This document shows positions 59,197 to 64,000 of a stretch of 64,000 bases of DNA, piece after piece (positions within the stretch are counted from its first letter, which is position 1; each line of letters starts with the position of its first letter). This stretch comes from Pseudoalteromonas carrageenovora IAM 12662. Its GTDB lineage: Bacteria; Pseudomonadota; Gammaproteobacteria; Enterobacterales; Alteromonadaceae. Made by a program: the position numbers and the translations under genes. Under the pieces are notes generated by a model. That model searched no databases, had not been told where the DNA came from, and saw only the letters and a program-made list of their open reading frames with translations. The stretch spans positions 1,175,395-1,239,394 of the forward strand of contig NZ_LT965928.1 in NCBI RefSeq assembly GCF_900239935.1, given 5' to 3'.

Positions 59197-60867
59197 CTAT
59201 TTGTCTGGATTTTGAATATCGAGCTTCATTTCTTTGGCCATAAGTAAGATTTTGTCTAATCTTTGCGCCTGATCTGTAGGTAGTGATGATTTACTCAAAA
59301 GGGCGTAGCATTTTTTGGCGATAGCCAGGTTAAAAGTGCCGCCTTTTTGTTTGGTTGAATCAAACAAGCACTGTAATAAATTAAGCGCAATGCTAGGATT
59401 ACGTGGCATAACTCTAAATGCTTGTGTAAACGCTTCTAACGCCATATTTAACTGACCTTTGTTGAACTGACTAACCGCATGGTTGTTAAGTTCTTTAGGG
59501 CCCATTTTAATATCTCTACGTTCACTTTGCTGTTGTTGAATATAACGCAGATAAGTAGTGTCGCTTACTGTTGGGTGGCGCTCGCAATGGCTAATAATTT
59601 GAGTAAACAAAGTTTGTGCTTTTTGGTGAAAACCAAGCTCATGAAATGCTTTTGCTTTATCAAGTGCTCCATCTACAGAGCGAATATGTGAGTCGTCTTC
59701 ATCAAGTTGCTCTATTAGTTTTTTAGCTTTTTGATGTTCATCTTTTAAATAATGTAGTCGAGCATTTAATACATCAATTTGTGCTTGATTAGTGTTATTA
59801 GGAAATTGTTGTTTTAAGTCGTTAATATATTTATTAGTTTGACGAGAAATACGCTGAATTTGATCTGTTTGATCAGTCGTTAACGCAAAGTCGATACCTG
59901 CACGAGCCGCATTTAGGTAAATGTCGGGGTTGTCGTGTATTGAATGTTTTGCATAACTGGCGATTTCTTTTTGCGTTAAATAGCTCTTTTCGTAGTCGTG
60001 ATTAATCAACGATACATTACTTAACGACTTCTGACGGGAAATATTTCGAGGGGCGATATCAACCGCTTGACTTAAAAATTCCTGTGCTAATTCAAATTTA
60101 CTAAGTTTTATTTCTAAACGCCCCAGTAAGTCGAGCGCAACTAAGCGTGTTTCATGGCGTTCCAGCATAGTTTTTAACATACGCTGCGCTAGTATATGCT
60201 CATTATTGGCAATTAATGCTTCTACTAAACCGACTTTAGCCCAAGCAAACTTTTGTATATCAAGCACTGATTTAAAAAAGTCTTTTGCTTCTTCGTTTCT
60301 TTTTAAGCGAAGTAGGACGTCCCCTTTTAAGCGAAGCAATATAGGGCTGTAGCTATTATTTTTATCAAGCGCAGAATCTATATACTTTACTGCTTTAGAA
60401 TCGTTACCATCGTCAATAAACGTATAGACGGTTTGTAAGTCATGTTTACGTTTAAGAATTCGTTCTATACGAGTTTTAAGTTCTTGTACGGTGAAGGGTT
60501 TTACTAAAAAGTCGTCGGGCTGAAGCTCTAAAACACTATGGACAAGTGACCCGCTGGTTTCTGCAGATATAAAAATAAAACCCGTTGAGTTTTTAATTAG
60601 TTGTTTAACACGTAGCTCTTCGTAAAGCTGATAACCATCTTGTTGTTTGCTTAAATTAAACGAACACACTATTAAATCAAATTGTTCACTCAAACACTGT
60701 TCTTTTGCCGAAGTTGCATGATCAGCAAAACGCAGCTGCCGAAAGCCAAGCCTTTCTAACGACTGTTTCATATAGCTTTGAGCTAATGGTTGCTCTTCAA
60801 CTATCAGTATTTTGGCTTTTGCATAGATCTTAGTGGGCATTGGCTTAAACGTTATTAGATTTAACAC
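59197..60867 (-). CDS. TPR response regulator with degenerate receiver
   Basis: Soluble protein of about 550 residues. An N-terminal receiver-like domain (about 18-130) is followed by tetratricopeptide-type helical repeats to the C-terminus, resembling VieB-type or TPR-containing regulators. The acidic pocket reads ILIVEEQP rather than the usual DD pair, and the phospho-acceptor site is VCSFNL, with Ser in place of the Asp of the usual CDYNL. The Ser/Thr (FISAE) and Lys (LVKPF) switch residues remain. It is therefore probably not phosphorylated and acts as a scaffold or sequesters partners. Start uncertain: GTG at 60867 or ATG at 60840 (MPTKIY), the latter aligning better with the domain. Confidence 0.8.
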   Translation of the reverse strand: MLNLITFKPMPTKIYAKAKILIVEEQPLAQSYMKQSLERLGFRQLRFADHATSAKEQCLSEQFDLIVCSFNLSKQQDGYQLYEELRVKQLIKNSTGFIFISAETSGSLVHSVLELQPDDFLVKPFTVQELKTRIERILKRKHDLQTVYTFIDDGNDSKAVKYIDSALDKNNSYSPILLRLKGDVLLRLKRNEEAKDFFKSVLDIQKFAWAKVGLVEALIANNEHILAQRMLKTMLERHETRLVALDLLGRLEIKLSKFELAQEFLSQAVDIAPRNISRQKSLSNVSLINHDYEKSYLTQKEIASYAKHSIHDNPDIYLNAARAGIDFALTTDQTDQIQRISRQTNKYINDLKQQFPNNTNQAQIDVLNARLHYLKDEHQKAKKLIEQLDEDDSHIRSVDGALDKAKAFHELGFHQKAQTLFTQIISHCERHPTVSDTTYLRYIQQQQSERRDIKMGPKELNNHAVSQFNKGQLNMALEAFTQAFRVMPRNPSIALNLLQCLFDSTKQKGGTFNLAIAKKCYALLSKSSLPTDQAQRLDKILLMAKEMKLDIQNPDK

Positions 60868-61063
60868 AGACTATAATCAACAGTTTAGCTGCTTACAAGG
60901 GAATTTAACTATTAGCCGAGGTTATTAGAAGATTAATTTATATTCATACATTTAGCTGGCTATAAATCAGCATTTTAAATTGAGTAAGCATGGTAAATAT
61001 CAAGATGGATTTTAAACAGTAAAGTTTAAGAGATATTAAACAAGAGTACTTAATAAAGGATAT
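60868..61063. other. gene-free spacer before the tRNA-Val region
   Basis: AT-rich stretch with no open frame, terminator or repeat that I can support. It contains the promoter region for the divergent response regulator gene and the end of the tRNA-Val transcript. Confidence 0.4.
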
Positions 61064-61118
61064 TTATTTGTAAAGGGCGGCGATGCTTTCTTTTTCTTAC
61101 AATTGGGTTAATTACCCG
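61064..61118 (-). pseudogene. tRNA-Val-like remnant P1 (5' half only)
   Basis: Matches the 5' half of P2 and, more weakly, of tRNA-Val (GGGTTAATTA region, AGCATCGCC then CCCTTTACAAAT). The 3' half is absent at this copy. It is the outermost end of a 151-bp tandem duplication. Confidence 0.6.
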
Positions 61119-61175
61119 AGTGGATTTTTATAATGAATAGTAGGAATTATTTAGATGTTCTGAAGTGTTTATATG

Positions 61176-61268
61176 TGGTGGGTGATACCGGACTTGAACC
61201 AGTGACCCTCGCCATTATTTGTAAAGGGCGGCGATGCTTTCTTTTTCTTACAATTGGGTTAATTATCC
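61176..61268 (-). pseudogene. tRNA-Val-like remnant P2
   Basis: The 3' half (CCA end, T arm, variable region) is almost identical to functional tRNA-Val, but the anticodon and D arms are degraded and enlarged, giving about 93 nt instead of 76. Confidence 0.7.
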
Positions 61269-61326
61269 GAGTGGATTTTTATAATGAATAGTAGGAATTA
61301 TTTAGATGTTCTGTAGTGTTTATATG

Positions 61327-61402
61327 TGGTGGGTGATACTGGACTTGAACCAGTGACCCTCGCCTTGTAAGGGCGATGCTCTCCCAACTGAGCTAATCAC
61401 CC
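61327..61402 (-). tRNA. tRNA-Val (UAC)
   Basis: 76-nt cloverleaf with encoded CCA, anticodon TAC in loop CTTACAA, acceptor GGGTGAT/ATCACCC. Functional type 1 isodecoder; last intact gene of the operon. Confidence 0.97.
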
Positions 61403-61460
61403 ACATATAATTAGGTATGACTTTTATCTAAAACTTATATACTAAATGCTTAATATAATT

Positions 61461-61536
61461 TGGTGGGTGATACTGGACTTGAACCAGTGACCCTCGCCTT
61501 GTAAGGGCGATGCTCTCCCAACTGAGCTAATCACCC
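61461..61536 (-). tRNA. tRNA-Val (UAC)
   Basis: Type 1 isodecoder, identical to the neighbouring GGGTGAT copies; encoded CCA. Confidence 0.97.
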
Positions 61537-61569
61537 AAATTATATATTCAATATGCACCACTCTAAGAA

Positions 61570-61645
61570 TGGTGGGTCGTACTGGACTTGAACCAGTGAC
61601 CCTCGCCTTGTAAGGGCGATGCTCTCCCAACTGAGCTAACGACCC
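61570..61645 (-). tRNA. tRNA-Val (UAC), acceptor variant
   Basis: Type 2 isodecoder. The acceptor is GGGTCGT/ACGACCC, two compensatory pair changes relative to type 1; the rest is identical. Confidence 0.97.
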
Positions 61646-61692
61646 ATATTAAATTTTAAAAACGACTATTAACATAATAATAGGTTTATATG

Positions 61693-61768
61693 TGGTGGGT
61701 GATACTGGACTTGAACCAGTGACCCTCGCCTTGTAAGGGCGATGCTCTCCCAACTGAGCTAATCACCC
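61693..61768 (-). tRNA. tRNA-Val (UAC)
   Basis: Type 1 isodecoder with encoded CCA. Confidence 0.97.
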
Positions 61769-61800
61769 ACATATAAAATTAAACGCTACTATTAAAATAA

Positions 61801-61885
61801 ATAGTACTGGACTTTAACCAGTGAACTTCGCCGTTATTTGTAAATAGCGGTGATGCTCTCTTTTTCTAACTAAGCTAACCGCTCA
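61801..61885 (-). pseudogene. tRNA-Val-like remnant P3
   Basis: It keeps the D arm (TTAGCTTAG) and much of the T arm, but the T loop is TTAAAGT instead of TTCAAGT, CCA is missing, and the anticodon arm is lengthened (CGCTATTTACAAATAACGGC). Confidence 0.7.
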
Positions 61886-61918
61886 TTTAGATTTTTGTAA
61901 TATGCACCACTCTAAGAA

Positions 61919-61994
61919 TGGTGGGTCGTACTGGACTTGAACCAGTGACCCTCGCCTTGTAAGGGCGATGCTCTCCCAACTGAGCTAACGACCC
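61919..61994 (-). tRNA. tRNA-Val (UAC), acceptor variant
   Basis: Second type 2 copy (GGGTCGT/ACGACCC). It shares its downstream flank (CACCACTCTAAGAATGGTGG) with the other type 2 gene, so the unit was duplicated. Confidence 0.97.
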
Positions 61995-62043
61995 ATATTA
62001 CAATTTAAAACGTGACTATTAATATAATGATAGGTTTTATATG

Positions 62044-62119
62044 TGGTGGGTGATACTGGACTTGAACCAGTGACCCTCGCCTTGTAAGGGCGATGCTCTC
62101 CCAACTGAGCTAATCACCC
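62044..62119 (-). tRNA. tRNA-Val (UAC)
   Basis: Type 1 isodecoder with encoded CCA. Confidence 0.97.
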
Positions 62120-62148
62120 ACATATAAATTAAACGCTACTATTAAAAA

Positions 62149-62233
62149 TAGTACTGGACTTTAACCAGTGAACCTCGCCGTTACTTGTAGATAGCGGTGA
62201 TGCTCTCTTTTTCTAAACTGAGCTAACAACTCA
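62149..62233 (-). pseudogene. tRNA-Val-like remnant P4
   Basis: Close relative of P3, with the same T-loop change (TTAAAGT) and long anticodon arm (CGCTATCTACAAGTAACGGC), where one A-T pair has become G-C on both sides. No CCA. Confidence 0.7.
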
Positions 62234-62265
62234 TATAGAAATTAGATGTGAACACTTATAAAAAG

Positions 62266-62341
62266 TGGTGGGTGATACTGGACTTGAACCAGTGACCCTC
62301 GCCTTGTAAGGGCGATGCTCTCCCAACTGAGCTAATCACCC
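62266..62341 (-). tRNA. tRNA-Val (UAC)
   Basis: First gene of the tRNA-Val operon, type 1, with its 5' end about 43 bp downstream of the -10 box. Confidence 0.97.
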
Positions 62342-62383
62342 ACATCTAAACAACTTCACATTGCTGCGTTGTTGTGGGGCGCT

Positions 62384-62411
62384 ATTATAGATAGAGTTGG
62401 AAATGTGTCAA
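62384..62411 (-). promoter_or_regulatory. sigma70 promoter of the tRNA-Val operon
   Basis: On the minus strand TTGACA (-35) and TATAAT (-10), both consensus, are 16 bp apart, with a GC-rich discriminator AGCGCCCC. A strong stable-RNA promoter, probably under stringent control. Confidence 0.88.
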
Positions 62412-63261
62412 CACTTGAATGATAAAAATGTACTGAATGAAGGTTTTATAAACAACGAGATATGAGTTGCGTCTATTTTACCAGCAATTTCACAGTGTCC
62501 GTTCAAATAAACAGCAATAGGCACTGGTGAAATGGGGTATTACTTTACAAGCGACAATTATTTTTTAAATGCATTAGGCGTGTTTTGTTAAAAACTCTAT
62601 AGTTTATACAAGTTATAGTTTTGAGCATAAGTCGAGAACAAATGGTTCTGGTAGGTTTAATAAGTACACGCCTCTTATATAAAATGGTTAAACACGTTTC
62701 AATTTAACTCTTTAAATAAACACGCCCTAAAGTTTTCTAATATTTTTATGTGTAGCTTGCGAGTATTTATCTTTAAAAGTTAAATTTGTAGTTGTGCTTG
62801 CTGTTTAGGCAATACAGAAATTGTAAATTGTGTTTATTGTTAAAAAGCGGCATCACTTAATGAATGCCAGGTATGTGCCGCTCACATAAAATGTAATTAA
62901 GGGATTAAAGTAGGGCGCAGAAGTTTTACTAAATTTATTTGTTCTTACTTATATATGAAGCCCCAAATACTTAAGCCTCGCCCAGCCAATAAATTGCCCT
63001 CTAGATAAAACAGATCTTAATTTTGGCTGCAAGTTTAAAAAAAATTAGCTTAAACTTAATTTGCATATAAATGTATACCTTTTATTTATAATACAACTTA
63101 AGAAGTTAATAGGGGTAGGGAGGTTTTAATAAAAGGCTTTAGGATTATGGTGTTATTATAAGCTCCCTATGAGAGATTTTGTCTAAATTGTGATTTTTAG
63201 CACGCTTGATAGCCAGTTTGTTGAAAATTAAACCATTTAAATAAAGCTAGGTAAAAAACTG
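62412..63261. other. 850-bp gene-free region between divergent tRNA promoters
   Basis: No credible coding frame, known RNA or member of the repeat family is seen. It is very AT-rich with several A/T runs; the parts close to each promoter may act as UP elements. A small RNA cannot be excluded by eye. Confidence 0.4.
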
Positions 63262-63290
63262 TTGACTTTATTTTGGGTGGTGCATAGAAT
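63262..63290 (+). promoter_or_regulatory. sigma70 promoter of the tRNA-Ala/Glu array
   Basis: TTGACT (-35) and TAGAAT (-10) with a 17-bp spacer, followed by the discriminator GCGCCCCGC. It drives tRNA-Ala and the following tRNA-Glu genes. Confidence 0.85.
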
Positions 63291-63346
63291 GCGCCCCGCA
63301 CTAAGCGATACACGACGTGTTTATCACAGCGAGTATTGATTATGTT

Positions 63347-63422
63347 GGGGCCATAGCTCAGCTGGGAGAGCGCTTCGCTGGCAGTGAAGAGGTCTGCGGT
63401 TCGATCCCGCATGGCTCCACCA
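63347..63422 (+). tRNA. tRNA-Ala (GGC)
   Basis: 76-nt cloverleaf with encoded CCA, anticodon GGC in loop CTGGCAG, and acceptor GGGGCCA/TGGCTCC with the G3-U70 pair (GGG / CTCC) used as alanine identity. First gene of the array. Confidence 0.95.
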
Positions 63423-63459
63423 AAAATTAGTGTAATGTCCTAGGGTAGCAGTTTTCTGC

Positions 63460-63535
63460 GTCCCCATCGTCTAGAGGCCTAGGACACCGCCCTTTCACGG
63501 CGGTAACAGGGGTTCGAATCCCCTTGGGGACGCCA
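63460..63535 (+). tRNA. tRNA-Glu (UUC)
   Basis: 76 nt, anticodon TTC in loop CTTTCAC, acceptor GTCCCCA/TGGGGAC, followed by GCCA. Its upstream flank differs from later copies. Confidence 0.97.
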
Positions 63536-63675
63536 TCTAGCTTTAGCTAGAGGTGGTTTTACCAAGAGAATAGCGTAACAATTAAAGCTCGAGTCTTTAC
63601 TTGTGGATTACGCATTACCTTAGCAACTCATGATATGAGTTTAACTTATCAATTGTCCTAGTGACACATTTATGT

Positions 63676-63751
63676 GTCCCCATCGTCTAGAGGCCTAGGA
63701 CACCGCCCTTTCACGGCGGTAACAGGGGTTCGAATCCCCTTGGGGACGCCA
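63676..63751 (+). tRNA. tRNA-Glu (UUC)
   Basis: Identical to the first copy. The leader contains GACACAT-TT-ATGTGTC, whose 3' arm includes the first three bases of the mature tRNA. Confidence 0.97.
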
Positions 63752-63841
63752 CTTACTATTTTAATAGTTAGTGTAGTGTTATTAAGAAAGCTCGCCTGAA
63801 ACGAGTTAAACCATTCAGTTGTCCTAGTGACACATTTATGT

Positions 63842-63917
63842 GTCCCCATCGTCTAGAGGCCTAGGACACCGCCCTTTCACGGCGGTAACAGGGGTTCGAA
63901 TCCCCTTGGGGACGCCA
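63842..63917 (+). tRNA. tRNA-Glu (UUC)
   Basis: Third copy, 166 bp after the second with nearly identical spacer and leader. The window ends inside the leader of what should be a fourth copy. Confidence 0.97.
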
Positions 63918-64000
63918 CTTACTTTTTTAATAGTTAGTGTAGTGTTATTAAGAAAGCTCGCCTGAAACGAGTTAAACCATTCAGTTGTCCTAGTGACACA

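Noticed and set aside
61441..61630. Minus-strand frame over two tRNA-Val genes
   Set aside because: It consists of tRNA sequence repeated twice (its peptide repeats RVTGSSPVRP-like text), not a protein gene.
62412..63261. Possible hidden gene or prophage remnant in the 850-bp AT-rich gap
   Set aside because: No frame of useful length, no ribosome-binding site with a following frame, and no integrase or att-like repeat of the flanking tRNA was seen.
63197..63412. 71-residue minus-strand frame near the tRNA-Ala gene
   Set aside because: It crosses the promoter and tRNA-Ala; the MRDRTADLF-type protein is the well-known mistranslation of tRNA sequence.

Overview
The window is an AT-rich stretch of chromosome from a marine gammaproteobacterium of the Alteromonadales, most probably Pseudoalteromonas. 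Three things point there: protein similarity to E. coli is high across housekeeping blocks, several E. coli gene orders are kept, and tRNA genes lie in long tandem runs, as I recall being described for Pseudoalteromonas. This is inferred from sequence memory; no search was run. There is no rRNA, phage, plasmid, CRISPR or recognisable defence locus. Most of the window is core genome with small accessory insertions.

Layout. (1) 0-3 kb: accessory genes (split RDD membrane protein, secreted esterase, FxLYD-like protein, small 2OG-Fe(II) oxygenase). (2) 3-10 kb: the minus-strand miaB / phoH(ybeZ)-ybeY-corC-lnt block, facing a divergent ubiF-like hydroxylase. (3) 10-13 kb: a GGDEF-EAL gene converging on a ten-gene Gln/Leu/Met tRNA operon with a clear sigma70 promoter. 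E. coli has the same order, miaB-ubiF-tRNA(Gln/Leu/Met), without the GGDEF-EAL gene. (4) 13.4-27.2 kb: ychF-pth-rplY-prs-ispE-lolB, divergent from hemA-prfA-prmC-sirB2-sirB1-kdsA. This is the E. coli 27-minute order plus rplY, a receiver/HD-GYP gene carrying a +1 frameshift, and a DUF819 membrane protein. (5) 27.3-34.1 kb: gcvA-like regulator, Tex30-like hydrolase, DUF423, rlmM, then a large metzincin lipoprotein and a small lipoprotein. (6) 34.2-41.3 kb: cysZ, GAF-PAS-GGDEF-EAL, GNAT, MYG1, YnfA, and a TetR/hydrolase pair with palindromic operators; the hydrolase is frameshifted in an A7 tract. (7) 41.5-50.5 kb: speA-speB (agmatine route to putrescine), a DoxX-like remnant, an M48 peptidase/DUF898 pair, and a DUF1656-HlyD-FUSC efflux operon. 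(8) 50.5-60.9 kb: SpoU methyltransferase, smc-zipA-ligA, DUF2919, msrB, and a TPR response regulator lacking its phospho-acceptor Asp. (9) 61-62.4 kb: seven tRNA-Val genes interleaved with four tRNA-like remnants, under one strong promoter. (10) 63.3 kb to the end: tRNA-Ala plus a tandem tRNA-Glu array that runs off the window.

The most unusual structures are non-coding. One is a family of about 140-160 bp hairpin-forming (MITE-like) repeats with three copies, each sitting at a gene end and two of them altering reading frames. Another is the amplified set of tRNA-Val-like remnants with a lengthened anticodon arm inside the functional array. The third is a repeated leader hairpin that invades the 5' end of tRNA-Glu. 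Two genes are broken by single-base insertions. I did not find a clearly new multi-gene enzyme or defence system.
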